Source: Enterococcus avium ATCC 14025
GTDB lineage: Bacteria; Bacillota; Bacilli; Lactobacillales; Enterococcaceae
Assembly (NCBI RefSeq): GCF_000406965.1
Contig: NZ_KE136363.1
Location: forward strand, 201,424 to 265,423
Length of the DNA stretch: 64,000 bases
Direction of reading: 5' to 3'
Positions 52,444-60,186 of this stretch are shown here, piece after piece. Both the position numbers and the translations under genes were made by a program. Positions within the stretch are counted from its first letter, which is position 1. Every line of letters begins with the position of its first letter. The notes under the pieces were generated by a model. The model saw only the letters and a list, made by a program, of their open reading frames with translations. It did no database searches and was not told where the DNA came from.

Positions 52444-53489
52444 TTCTGTCCATTCATCTATATAGGTTTGACTTATCGAAGTACGAAGAAGAATACATTA
52501 GTGAGGACTTTGATTTTGGAATCGATGAGATTTCTTCAAATTGGGTTAGCGAATTTGATTTGAATAAGTATGTGCAAATTGAGAAAGGAGATTTTCTTTT
52601 AGCAAAAGATATTGAGAGCGGAAGAGTACTATATTTCGGTGTAATTGATTCACAAGAAGATATCAAAATAAGATGTAGAGATTTAGCGCAAGCACTTGGA
52701 GATAGTAGTATCCCAACTTGTAAAACTACTGGTCCGAGTTTTGAGGAGCATTTCAAGCGGTTGATAGAAAAATATCTCTTAAGTGATCCGACAAAGAATC
52801 TTTCAGAGATTCTATCTGTGAATACAGTAACCAATACGAATCATAGTTATCAGGCAACCGAAGTTACTTCGAGAAAACTGAATAGCTACCTACGAAATGC
52901 ATTTAAAAAATACAACATAAAATGGTGCTTTGAAGAGATTCGCGACGATAAGATCATTTCAAGTATTAAGCGAATCGATACGACGAAGCAAATCAAGGAT
53001 AATTCAAGTGAGTTTTACGACTGGAATGTTTTCATCAAAAAGCCAGGAAATGGTAACGAAAACATGTTGTTGATAGTGGATAAGAAAATGACTGATATAG
53101 AGAATCCTAGAATCCTTTCTACATATTATCTAGATGATCAGAATGAACTAACCACAGATAAAACTAACGAAAGTATTCTCAAACCGACAGTCAGTATTGT
53201 ATCGATTTACGACACCGAACAAGAGGATAAGCCTAGCTATGAAGAAGTAGCAAATTCTGAATTAAAAGGCAACGCGTACAGTCACGAAATCAGCGTGAGT
53301 ATCATTCTAGACTCGAAAAACTTTGATATTCGTGATTTACAAACAGGATTACTTTTTGATGTAACAGTAAAAGAAAAAATGTATAAGTCCGTGTTAAGTG
53401 CGTGGAGAATCAACAGTAACAGCAATTCAATAAATCTTACTTTTGGAAATATCAGAAGCAGGGTAAGTGATTATTTTGACGAAGATTAG
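52440..53489 (+). CDS. Baseplate hub / tail-associated protein (Tal-like, gp37-like)
   Basis: 349 residues overlapping the Dit stop. YFGVIDSQEDIKIRCRDLAQALGD and the C-terminal ILDSKNFDIRDLQTGLLFDVTV fit gp27/gp37-type hub domains. No enzymatic domain. TTG start. Confidence 0.7.
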   Translation: MILSIHLYRFDLSKYEEEYISEDFDFGIDEISSNWVSEFDLNKYVQIEKGDFLLAKDIESGRVLYFGVIDSQEDIKIRCRDLAQALGDSSIPTCKTTGPSFEEHFKRLIEKYLLSDPTKNLSEILSVNTVTNTNHSYQATEVTSRKLNSYLRNAFKKYNIKWCFEEIRDDKIISSIKRIDTTKQIKDNSSEFYDWNVFIKKPGNGNENMLLIVDKKMTDIENPRILSTYYLDDQNELTTDKTNESILKPTVSIVSIYDTEQEDKPSYEEVANSELKGNAYSHEISVSIILDSKNFDIRDLQTGLLFDVTVKEKMYKSVLSAWRINSNSNSINLTFGNIRSRVSDYFDED

Positions 53490-53500
53490 GAGTGATTAGT

Positions 53501-54280
53501 TTGGCAGATAATGTAGATGGATTCCAGTTTGACAATGTGAAGGTGAGTGCTGCGAATGATGCGAAGTTGTATCATACCCTAGCTCAGCGAAGGAACTATG
53601 TGATAAAGGGATATGAGCAGGAACTGAGACTTTCGAAGAGTGGATTAAAAATTACTGTAGGTGCTGGTTGTGCATTAGTACAAGGGCGTTTTATTTATTT
53701 AAAAGAAGCTCAGACGATAACTGTTCCAGCAAATTCGAGTGGTTATATCGTCTTGAGAATCGATTTAACTCAAGAAGTCGTTCCAGATTTGGAAAATGAT
53801 CCTGCAACTGATTTATATACATGGACAAATAATCAAGTCAGTTTGGAGTGGGTTACGTCATTAGTAAATGGCAATCTTAATCAAGGAGACAAAGTATATA
53901 CATTTTCACTTTGTAGTTTCAACTCAAATGGTTCAAATGTTAATTACGAACTGAATGAGTCAAATTATAAAGGATATGTAATTGTCGACAGAACAAAAAA
54001 TACTGACCCAGCATTGAAAGCTGGTCAAATAAGATTCATCAGGACAGGAGATTTTGTTTTAGTCCATTGTAGTTTTCAAACTAAAGATGCTGGGTTAAAA
54101 GCGAAAGAAAATATAATAAGTAAAGTCCCTGAAAACCTTGCAATTGATTTTAGTTCACATATCTCTTTGACAGGGACAGGGGAATTACTCGTTGATGCTC
54201 AAACTCAAGCAGTCAGTACTGTATGGGGTCTGAAAGGAAATACTTATTATTTAGGCACAGGAATCTATTTGGCCAAATAG
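53501..54280 (+). CDS. Baseplate or receptor-binding accessory protein
   Basis: 259 residues from TTG 53501 (TAGGAG upstream). The N-terminal part (DNVDGFQFDNVKVSAANDAKLYHTLA, SGLKITVGAGCALVQGRFIY) resembles tail-tip proteins of lactic phages. The last 85 residues (GQIRFIRTGDFVLVHCSF to YYLGTGIYLAK) match in layout the C-terminal domain of the next protein. Confidence 0.65.
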   Translation: MADNVDGFQFDNVKVSAANDAKLYHTLAQRRNYVIKGYEQELRLSKSGLKITVGAGCALVQGRFIYLKEAQTITVPANSSGYIVLRIDLTQEVVPDLENDPATDLYTWTNNQVSLEWVTSLVNGNLNQGDKVYTFSLCSFNSNGSNVNYELNESNYKGYVIVDRTKNTDPALKAGQIRFIRTGDFVLVHCSFQTKDAGLKAKENIISKVPENLAIDFSSHISLTGTGELLVDAQTQAVSTVWGLKGNTYYLGTGIYLAK

Positions 54281-54292
54281 GGAGGAGAGAAC

Positions 54293-56134
54293 TTGAGCAA
54301 CATAAAACTAATACTAACTGAAAATAAAGCAACTCCCTATAGAAAGCAGCGAGTTGTAGGAAGATTAGGTGATGGTGGACTAACAACAATTGATGTTGAA
54401 TTACTTCAATCGGATGGAAAGACGCCATATGCGGTGTTTTCAAATCATGAATTAATATTTGTAGGAACAAATGCAAAGGGCGAGTATACAGATGGTGTTC
54501 CTGAGATTTTGGATGGTCAAAAAGGGATCATCCGCTACACGTTCACTAAAGAAAATTTTAGTGTTCTGAAAGAGTTCAAAAGAGCTTATTTCCAATTGAC
54601 TGATGCTGAAGGAAGCAGAGTTACTTTCCAAGATTTCACAGTCGATGTGCTTAACAATTCTGATATTAATCAAGGTCAGGTAACTTTATATGTCAGGTTA
54701 TTGGATCAATTGTTGGCAGATTTTGAAAAGCGATTTGGCAACCAGTCCGTTGATTTTGAGGAGAGATTTAAAGTATTTCTTCAAGCCAAAGATTTACAGT
54801 ATCAGAATATTTATCAAATGTATAACGATTTAGTCATCAAACTTGATAAGTTATCAAAAGACACAAAGTCTATACAAGAAATGCAAGCAGAGATCCTGAA
54901 ATCAATTGAAGAGCACGATGTGTTCACCAAGCAAGAAAGTTCCGCTAACGTGATCTACCAAGTAATTGGGAAAGAAAAAGCTGAAATAACTTTTAGACTG
55001 GATGCAAAAAGTGAGTTTGTTAAGGTTTCGTCAGTAGGTTACACAACTTTATTATCACCAACGAATGTGAGTTGGACACCATTGACAGAAGAACAATTGA
55101 ACAACTTATCTTCTTTGGACGGAAGTCTTTACTCTGCTAGAGATGTCGCTGCTAATTATATGAAACAACTCAAATATGATTGTGATATTCTTGGTTTCTT
55201 TAAATCACTTTTGGGTGAGAAGTTCTTTACTATTCGTGGAGCGACTACTGATTCTCAAAAAGTAGAAGTATTAGAAAGTTTAATAACTGATTTCACTTCA
55301 AATGTTTACGGTTATGGCTCTGGTGGCGGTATTAATAAACTTACTCATCGTAATTGGAATGGAACATGGACGGTTAGTGATTCTACCGCAGCAAACGAAG
55401 TTACCAGAATTGGTCAGACTATAGAAAGTACCGATACTAACTGGAAGAAATTGATTAATGGCGGAAAAATCTCTGTTTTAAGCAACAGTGAGCCCACGAT
55501 TAGTCCAAACTATTCAACAGTGAATATTGATTATCTGTGTCTTGATGTCACTATTGAGCTATCTGCTAATGAACATTTTGAATACATGATAGCGGCCAAT
55601 CACATAGAAAATATTGCAACTGAAGAAGAGGCGGAAGCAGGAGAAAACAATGAGAAGACAATGACACCGCTGCGCGTTTTTCAAGCAATTGCGAAATGGA
55701 CGAAAGACAAGTTTGTTTCTCGGACTGAAAATGAGACTGTACTTGGTGTTAAGAACTTTGCCAATGGCCTTCAAGTTGGCGGAAACAACGTTCTTACTCA
55801 AAACGGTGAAATCCGTTTTGTTACCAACTCTACCAACAATTCTTCACTTAAATCGGGCTCGATAGTTTTCAAACGGTACGGTGATGATGTAGATATCTAT
55901 GCAAATTTCCAAGTCAGAGCAAGTGGGGATTTAACAAGGGATATGAATATTGTAGCTGAATCTATTGTGGATGATATTTTTGAACCTGGAGAGAATTTCA
56001 GCTTTTTTGTTGGGAATGAAACGGCTCAAGCAGTCGTCAAGTTTGTTGGGAAAGGAATCAAGGCGCACAGTACGTTAACAAAAGGCATCTGGTATGTTGG
56101 AACTGCATCATATAAGGCAAAAAACAAATTGTAG
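54293..56134 (+). CDS. BppU-family baseplate upper protein with receptor-binding-like C-terminus
   Basis: 613 residues. The N-terminus (KLILTENKATPYRKQRVVGRLGDGGLTTIDVELLQSDGK to DFTVDVLNNS) is the BppU domain; a helical stem follows (about 130-215). The C-terminal domain (GSIVFKRYGDDVDIYANFQV to GIWYVGTASYKAK) is paralogous to that of the preceding protein. It likely carries host recognition. TTG start after GGGAGGAG. Confidence 0.8.
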   Translation: MSNIKLILTENKATPYRKQRVVGRLGDGGLTTIDVELLQSDGKTPYAVFSNHELIFVGTNAKGEYTDGVPEILDGQKGIIRYTFTKENFSVLKEFKRAYFQLTDAEGSRVTFQDFTVDVLNNSDINQGQVTLYVRLLDQLLADFEKRFGNQSVDFEERFKVFLQAKDLQYQNIYQMYNDLVIKLDKLSKDTKSIQEMQAEILKSIEEHDVFTKQESSANVIYQVIGKEKAEITFRLDAKSEFVKVSSVGYTTLLSPTNVSWTPLTEEQLNNLSSLDGSLYSARDVAANYMKQLKYDCDILGFFKSLLGEKFFTIRGATTDSQKVEVLESLITDFTSNVYGYGSGGGINKLTHRNWNGTWTVSDSTAANEVTRIGQTIESTDTNWKKLINGGKISVLSNSEPTISPNYSTVNIDYLCLDVTIELSANEHFEYMIAANHIENIATEEEAEAGENNEKTMTPLRVFQAIAKWTKDKFVSRTENETVLGVKNFANGLQVGGNNVLTQNGEIRFVTNSTNNSSLKSGSIVFKRYGDDVDIYANFQVRASGDLTRDMNIVAESIVDDIFEPGENFSFFVGNETAQAVVKFVGKGIKAHSTLTKGIWYVGTASYKAKNKL

Positions 56135-56145
56135 GAGTGAGTGAT

Positions 56146-56496
56146 ATGAAATTAATTTACAAGGTATTATATCCGATTGGATATGAAATACACGAGGTAG
56201 CAGATGATTTCCCAACTTCTATTCCATTTGTGGAAGTCGAACCTATTCAAAATTTAGAGAATCCGCAGTCGCAGTTTTTCAATTTTGCAAAAAATGTTTG
56301 GGAAGAAGTTGTAACCCAGAACTTTAACGAAAAGCTCGAATTAATAGAAACACTTAATCAAGCTATTCAAAAGCAGAATGAAGAGTTGAAGATTAAAGCT
56401 AAAGAACAAGAAACTCAGTTAACTGATACACAGTTGGCTTTGGCAGAAGTGTACGAAATGTTAATTCCTGCCGATGCGGCGAAGGGGGATATGTAA
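56146..56496 (+). CDS. Hypothetical tail-tip protein with coiled coil
   Basis: 116 residues: a beta N-terminus (MKLIYKVLYPIGYEIHEVAD) and a coiled coil (AIQKQNEELKIKAKEQETQL). Similar small proteins precede XkdX in many phages. ATG 56146 with AGGAG. Confidence 0.62.
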   Translation: MKLIYKVLYPIGYEIHEVADDFPTSIPFVEVEPIQNLENPQSQFFNFAKNVWEEVVTQNFNEKLELIETLNQAIQKQNEELKIKAKEQETQLTDTQLALAEVYEMLIPADAAKGDM

Positions 56497-56610
56497 ATGG
56501 CGAATATTTACGTGAATTTGATCCGGAAGGGATTGAAGACTATTGAAGAAGTTCCTAGAACAATCAGAAATGAAGTACAAGCAATCCTTGATGCAGAAAC
56601 TGCGGATTAG
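56497..56610 (+). CDS. XkdX-like small protein, copy 1
   Basis: 37 residues, NIYVNLIRKGLKTIEEVPRT then a helix. Starts right after the previous stop with AAGGGGG upstream. XkdX-type proteins lie between baseplate and lysis genes; function unknown. Confidence 0.65.
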   Translation: MANIYVNLIRKGLKTIEEVPRTIRNEVQAILDAETAD

Positions 56611-56647
56611 GATTGCTTTTTATTTACTCAGAAGGGAGGTGGAAGAA

Positions 56648-56773
56648 ATGGCCGTAGTATATGCGACTTTAATTATTAAAGGCAAGAAGACGATTGAACA
56701 AGTACCAGGTCTAATTCGCGAGCAAGTGAAAGAGATTCTAGTAGATATGGATTTGCCAGAATTGGCAGAGTAA
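56648..56773 (+). CDS. XkdX-like small protein, copy 2
   Basis: 41 residues, VYATLIIKGKKTIEQVPGLI then a helix, clearly paralogous to the preceding protein. ATG 56648 follows GAAGGGAGGTGG. Confidence 0.65.
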   Translation: MAVVYATLIIKGKKTIEQVPGLIREQVKEILVDMDLPELAE

Positions 56774-56828
56774 CAATTTAGCCTCGTTTTTAACGGGGCT
56801 AATTATTTAGTTGGAAGGCGGGGGAGTT

Positions 56829-57071
56829 TTGAAAGATGATACTGCACAAGATGTTATTGAGCGCTTAGTGCGCATTGAAACAAAACTTGATAATTACGAG
56901 GCATTGAGAGAGAAGGCGGATGCTGCGAAAGATGTGGCGGATCACGCATATTCTATTGCACTCAACAATGCTGATGACATCAAAGAAATTAAAGCAAACA
57001 ATAAATGGTCATGGGGTTACATGATCGGTTTAGGTATTACTATATTAGGCTATTTCTTAACGAAATTATAG
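56829..57071 (+). CDS. XhlA-like (hemolysin XhlA family) membrane protein
   Basis: 80 residues from TTG 56829 (GGGGGAG upstream). VIERLVRIETKLDN, a coiled coil and one C-terminal transmembrane helix (MIGLGITILGYFL) match XhlA, a lysis partner. It precedes the holin. Confidence 0.78.
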   Translation: MKDDTAQDVIERLVRIETKLDNYEALREKADAAKDVADHAYSIALNNADDIKEIKANNKWSWGYMIGLGITILGYFLTKL

Positions 57072-57082
57072 GGGGGTTTGAA

Positions 57083-57280
57083 ATGATTTTACCGGACAAG
57101 TATTACCAAATTATTAAATGGGCGGTTCTCACAGTGTTGCCAGCTGCATCTGTTTTAGTTGGCACACTTGGAAAAGCATACGGTTGGGGTGGCGCGGATA
57201 TGACTGTGCTAACAATTAATGCTGTAGCTACTTTTTTAGGAGTAGTTACAGGTGTCTCAGCATACAATTCGAAAAAATAG
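57083..57280 (+). CDS. Phage holin
   Basis: 65 residues with two transmembrane segments (WAVLTVLPAASVLVGTL and MTVLTINAVATFLGVVTGV), the YGWGGAD turn and basic end NSKK. Pattern of Gram-positive holins such as the Dp-1 type. AGGGGGG upstream. Confidence 0.82.
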   Translation: MILPDKYYQIIKWAVLTVLPAASVLVGTLGKAYGWGGADMTVLTINAVATFLGVVTGVSAYNSKK

Positions 57281-57290
57281 GAGGAATCAC

Positions 57291-58298
57291 ATGAAAAAGA
57301 AAATTACGTTACTGAGCCTTTTACTGGCTCTTTTTTTATTGCCTATTAATGGGTTTGCTTACACGATCAATAACGAGTTCAATTTAGGGGCGAATGAAGG
57401 CAGTCCAATTAGAGCGAATCATAATTACATTATTGCTCACGATACTGCAAATCCTAGCGCAACAGGACGTAACGAAGCTACCTTTATGAAGCGCAATTGG
57501 ATGAATGCCTACACTAGCTATATTGTTGGTGACGGTATTGTCTACCAAGTTGGTGAACCAGGATATGTACAATATGGAGCCGGAGCTTTTGCGAATGCAA
57601 ATTCACCTGTTCAAATTGAACTGCAGGCAACGCCAAATCCAGCGCTCTTTAAACAGAACTATAAAGTTTACATTGAATTAATTCGTGACAGTGCGAAACG
57701 GTTTAATATTCCTCTTACTGTAGACAGTCCAGTAGGCGGCAAAGGGGTCATCAGTCACCAATACATTTCTACGAATTGGTGGGGCGATCATACGGACCCG
57801 TATGGCTATTTAGCAAGTCAGGGTGTGTCTCAAGCGCAATTTGCGCATGATGTGAAGTATGGGTTTGAATCAAACGAGAACAAACCTGCACCGACTCCAA
57901 GCAAACCTGTAGATCCAACTACCGCAGGATCAGGATATTCTGTAATGAACGATGGCAAAGGAAACCATGCTCATGTTGATCAATGGGGGAGAATCGGGAA
58001 CACCTTGAAGGCGCGTGGGTGGCATATCGCTAATTACAAGTATCAATATGTATTTATTATTGATCGGACAACTGGCAAAGAATTGGCACGCCAGAAAGCA
58101 CCTGGAGTAGCAAGACCAGATGTGAATGCTGCTTATCGGACGACTGGGAATGTCGGTTATGATGTGAATTTCAATGCTAAGCATTTTAGTGGTAAGTCAG
58201 TCATTGTGATGACACGTGCTACAAATGACGCTAAAGGTGATGTAAGTGGAGGTCATCAAGACTTCTACGAAACACGTTGGTATCACGATATTAAATAA
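57291..58298 (+). CDS. Endolysin: N-acetylmuramoyl-L-alanine amidase with signal peptide
   Basis: 335 residues from ATG 57291 (AGGAGGA upstream). MKKKITLLSLLLALFLLPIN is a Sec signal, cut probably after GFA. The Amidase_2 domain has the zinc His in YIIAHDTANPSA and the second site in VISHQYIS and WWGDHTDPYGYL. A Pro-rich linker and a C-terminal wall-binding domain (YSVMNDGKGNHAHVDQWGRIGN to FYETRWYHDIK) follow. A secreted lysin is waiting outside or at the membrane when the holin acts. Confidence 0.88.
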   Translation: MKKKITLLSLLLALFLLPINGFAYTINNEFNLGANEGSPIRANHNYIIAHDTANPSATGRNEATFMKRNWMNAYTSYIVGDGIVYQVGEPGYVQYGAGAFANANSPVQIELQATPNPALFKQNYKVYIELIRDSAKRFNIPLTVDSPVGGKGVISHQYISTNWWGDHTDPYGYLASQGVSQAQFAHDVKYGFESNENKPAPTPSKPVDPTTAGSGYSVMNDGKGNHAHVDQWGRIGNTLKARGWHIANYKYQYVFIIDRTTGKELARQKAPGVARPDVNAAYRTTGNVGYDVNFNAKHFSGKSVIVMTRATNDAKGDVSGGHQDFYETRWYHDIK

Positions 58299-58305
58299 AA
58301 GAAAG

Positions 58306-58335
58306 AACTCCCTTTGCAAAATAACAAAGGGAGTT
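58306..58335 (+). terminator. Terminator-like hairpin after the endolysin
   Basis: AACTCCCTTTG (58306-58316) pairs perfectly with CAAAGGGAGTT (58325-58335). Only a short AT-rich stretch follows, so termination may be partial. Confidence 0.65.
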
Positions 58336-58350
58336 AAAAGGTAATTAATT

Positions 58351-58464
58351 ATGAAACAGATTTTTATTGGTGTGTTAACTAATGTTGAATTTATTAAAAC
58401 ATTTATACTAGGAGCAGTATTGATCGCTATAGGATTATTTTGTTTGTATCTATCAAGAAAATGA
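58351..58464 (+). CDS. Small single-pass membrane protein
   Basis: 37 residues with one hydrophobic helix (FILGAVLIAIGLFCLYL) and basic end SRK. A weak AAAAGG lies upstream. Its stop abuts the convergent gene's stop. Unknown function. Confidence 0.45.
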   Translation: MKQIFIGVLTNVEFIKTFILGAVLIAIGLFCLYLSRK

Positions 58465-58992
58465 TCATTTATTAATAAAGCTTGTTAAAGTTTTTTTAAC
58501 TTTAAGAACGACTTTATCTTCATGACCATTTCTCATATTTGGAGAAAACTCATATGATCCTTTTTTATAATTTATTTTGAAGTTAATTTGAATTATACCA
58601 GTCATATCCGTAGTAGGAACTCTTAAAAGTAAGTATTGTTGTGGTTCTAGTTCACTCGTTCTAAACTGGATACTTGATTTTTTAAAATGGGTCAAATCAT
58701 TACTTAACTCTGAAAACTCAATACTACTCATTAATGAATCCTGCGGACTTATAATAATAGTCTTATGGTTTGGGAATTCGTTTTTCTTGTCAAAATCAAT
58801 TTCCTCAATAATATCATAATCATTATAGACCGCTGTTTTATCAATTTTATCAACATTTTTTACAGTGATACTTTCATACTCATAGGGTTTAATAAAGTAT
58901 ACAAGACCCTGAAGAATGGTGAATGCTCCGACGAAAGTTAAAATTTGAAACAGCCAGTATAAAATATAGTGGTTATCCTGAAATGATTCCAT
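58465..58992 (-). CDS. Membrane-anchored moron protein of unknown function
   Basis: 175 residues: one N-terminal transmembrane segment (ILYWLFQILTFVGAFTILQGLVYFI), then an acidic soluble domain. AAAGGAG precedes ATG 58992. It is opposite to the late genes and flanked by two copies of the endolysin 3' end, so it is a recent insertion. Expression in the lysogen is likely. Confidence 0.68.
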   Translation of the reverse strand: MESFQDNHYILYWLFQILTFVGAFTILQGLVYFIKPYEYESITVKNVDKIDKTAVYNDYDIIEEIDFDKKNEFPNHKTIIISPQDSLMSSIEFSELSNDLTHFKKSSIQFRTSELEPQQYLLLRVPTTDMTGIIQINFKINYKKGSYEFSPNMRNGHEDKVVLKVKKTLTSFINK

Positions 58993-59060
58993 AGCGTTCT
59001 CCTTTAAGAATTATTGATATTTTATGATACCACATTTATCTTTGGAGATTGAATGTCTTT

Positions 59061-59090
59061 GAAACCCGTTGGTATCACGATATTAAGTGA
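59061..59090 (+). repeat. Duplicated endolysin 3' end
   Basis: Encodes ETRWYHDIK and a stop, like the last ten codons of the endolysin at 58269-58298; 27 of 30 bases are the same. It marks the right edge of the inserted 58299-59060 segment. Confidence 0.8.
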
Positions 59091-59209
59091 CATTAAAAAA
59101 GAGTTTAGACGAGAATGCGCTTGCAAGATATTAACAAAAGAGCTATTATGAATGTGTAAGTTTTGCCAGAACTTACTTCTTTTTCATAACTAAGTTTCAT
59201 CTTGATCGG

Positions 59210-59240
59210 CAACCAGTCGTGTGCGGGCTGGTTGTTTCTT
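59210..59240 (+). terminator. Intrinsic terminator
   Basis: CAACCAG (59210-59216) pairs with CTGGTTG (59228-59234), followed by TTTCTTT. It probably ends the late transcript. Confidence 0.65.
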
Positions 59241-59340
59241 TGTGTAGTGTATCACTTTGTCATGAGTGTATCATTTGCAAAGAAATCGGTTTCTAGGTAA
59301 CATCTACTCTATTGGGAAGTCACTCGCCCATAAAAAAAGG

Positions 59341-59394
59341 GAACGTCAGATACAGTTACTTGGGGAAGTGGACTGTGGGGAAGATCTGACGTTC
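59341..59394. repeat. Long hairpin with inner stem
   Basis: GAACGTCAGAT (59341-59351) and ATCTGACGTTC (59384-59394) pair perfectly; directly inside, ACAGT (59352-59356) pairs with ACTGT (59372-59376). The 15-base loop is G-rich. It could be an RNA element or a protein site; no T run follows. The 59091-59441 stretch otherwise holds no gene I can support. Confidence 0.5.
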
Positions 59395-59441
59395 TATTCT
59401 GTATTATAACACGTTTTAAAAATATTAATCCTTATTTAAGA

Positions 59442-59513
59442 GTATTCCTAGTTCAATTGGTAGAATACTCCGGTTCATATCGGAAGATGCGGGTTCGAGG
59501 CCTGCGGGGTACA
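59442..59513 (+). tRNA. tRNA-like gene, probably Met(CAT), atypical anticodon arm
   Basis: 72 nt. Acceptor GTATTCC/GGGGTAC pairs over 7 bp (two G-T); D-arm GTTC, AATTGGTA, GAAT; T-arm GCGGG, TTCGAGG, CCTGC. The anticodon arm has only TCCG/CGGA with an 8-base loop GTTCATAT, which contains TTCAT as in tRNA-Met. CCA is not encoded. It may be a phage tRNA with an expanded loop or a decaying copy. Confidence 0.65.
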
Positions 59514-59596
59514 TAAAAAAACTAAATGTAATCTAGAAAACTGATTTTAAGTTAAATAGTTATAGTAAAGACCTCTAAACTAAGCTGTTTTTTCTA

Positions 59597-59688
59597 TTGC
59601 ATATGTAACCTTAACATTATATACTAAAGATCCAAGTGAATCTTTTATTTTCTCTAGGGACGCTCAATAATTGAGCGTCCCTTTTTGG
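59597..59688 (+). ncRNA. Small RNA cassette A
   Basis: Promoter TTGCAT (59597-59602), 17 bp, TATACT (59620-59625). The spacer carries ATGTAACCTTAACAT, the shared operator motif. Terminator: GGGACGCTCAA (59657-59667), 3-base loop, TTGAGCGTCCC, T5. Predicted RNA about 57 nt with a pyrimidine-rich 5' part (AATCTTTTATTTTCTCT). Confidence 0.7.
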
Positions 59689-59707
59689 TGCGATATCATC
59701 ATATTGC

Positions 59708-59800
59708 TTGTCAATGTAACCGTTACATTGTAAACTGAATTTATTCTAGAGAATCTTTTATTTCTGTGGGAGCACCTGAGTGATCGGGTGCTTCTTTTTA
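59708..59800 (+). ncRNA. Small RNA cassette B
   Basis: Promoter TTGTCA (59708-59713), 17 bp, TAAACT (59731-59736). The spacer is a perfect 19-base palindrome CAATGTAACCGTTACATTG (59712-59730). Terminator stem GGGAGCACC with GGTGCTTC (59769-59794), then T5. Its 5' part shares AATCTTTTATTT with cassette A. Confidence 0.75.
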
Positions 59801-59817
59801 TTAGCTTTACTTACCCC

Positions 59818-59914
59818 TTGCTAATGTAAGCGCTTTAGCTTACAATACAAGTATCCTAGAAACTTTTCTTTCATTTTATCTGCGTGCACTCGAATAATCG
59901 GGTGCTCCTTTTTA
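59818..59914 (+). ncRNA. Small RNA cassette C
   Basis: Promoter TTGCTA (59818-59823), 17 bp, TACAAT (59841-59846). Operator TGTAAGC/GCTTACA (59825-59831 and 59837-59843). Terminator GCACTCG (59886-59892) with CGGGTGC (59899-59905), then T5. Predicted RNA about 60 nt, 5' part CTTTTCTTTCATTTTATC. Confidence 0.72.
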
Positions 59915-59932
59915 TTTTAGAGATCATTTTGT

Positions 59933-60036
59933 TTGCCATTGTAACCGTTTTATATTATGATGAATTTACTAAGTATCCTCATACCTCAACTAAACAGGAG
60001 GGGCAGGCACCCTGGCGAAAGGTGCCTGTTTTTTAT
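59933..60036 (+). ncRNA. Small RNA cassette D
   Basis: Promoter TTGCCA (59933-59938), 17 bp, TATGAT (59956-59961). The spacer begins TTGTAACCGTT, the operator's left half. Terminator CAGGCACC (60004-60011) with GGTGCCTG (60021-60028), then T6. CAGGAGGGG just before the stem resembles a ribosome site, but no open frame follows. Confidence 0.7.
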
Positions 60037-60135
60037 TGCACTGAAACCTAAAAGTGATAAACTGCTAAGTAGAGAGTAATCCGCTCTCACATTTTCTTTT
60101 GCCCACTCTTTACCCTTGCTAAAGAGTGGGTTTTC
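60036..60135 (+). ncRNA. Small RNA cassette E (degenerate)
   Basis: TTGCAC (60036-60041), 16 bp, TAAACT (60058-60063). The palindrome is not recognisable. Inner hairpin GAGAG/CTCTC, then terminator CCCACTCTTT (60102-60111) with AAAGAGTGGG (60121-60130) and TTTT. Confidence 0.5.
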
Positions 60136-60139
60136 GTAT

Positions 60140-60186
60140 GCAGCAAACCCCCTCTACAGCCTTAGTTGGTTGTGGAGGGTTTATTT
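60140..60186 (-). terminator. Terminator of the right-end minus-strand gene
   Basis: An imperfect long stem, AAACCCCCTCTACA with TGTGGAGGGTTT, with a T-rich side. It lies between array cassette E and the stop at 60187 and can act in both directions. Confidence 0.6.

Noticed and set aside
59597..60135. CRISPR array or plain terminator cluster
   Set aside because: Units are not identical direct repeats with unique spacers; each has a spaced promoter plus operator, so neither label fits.
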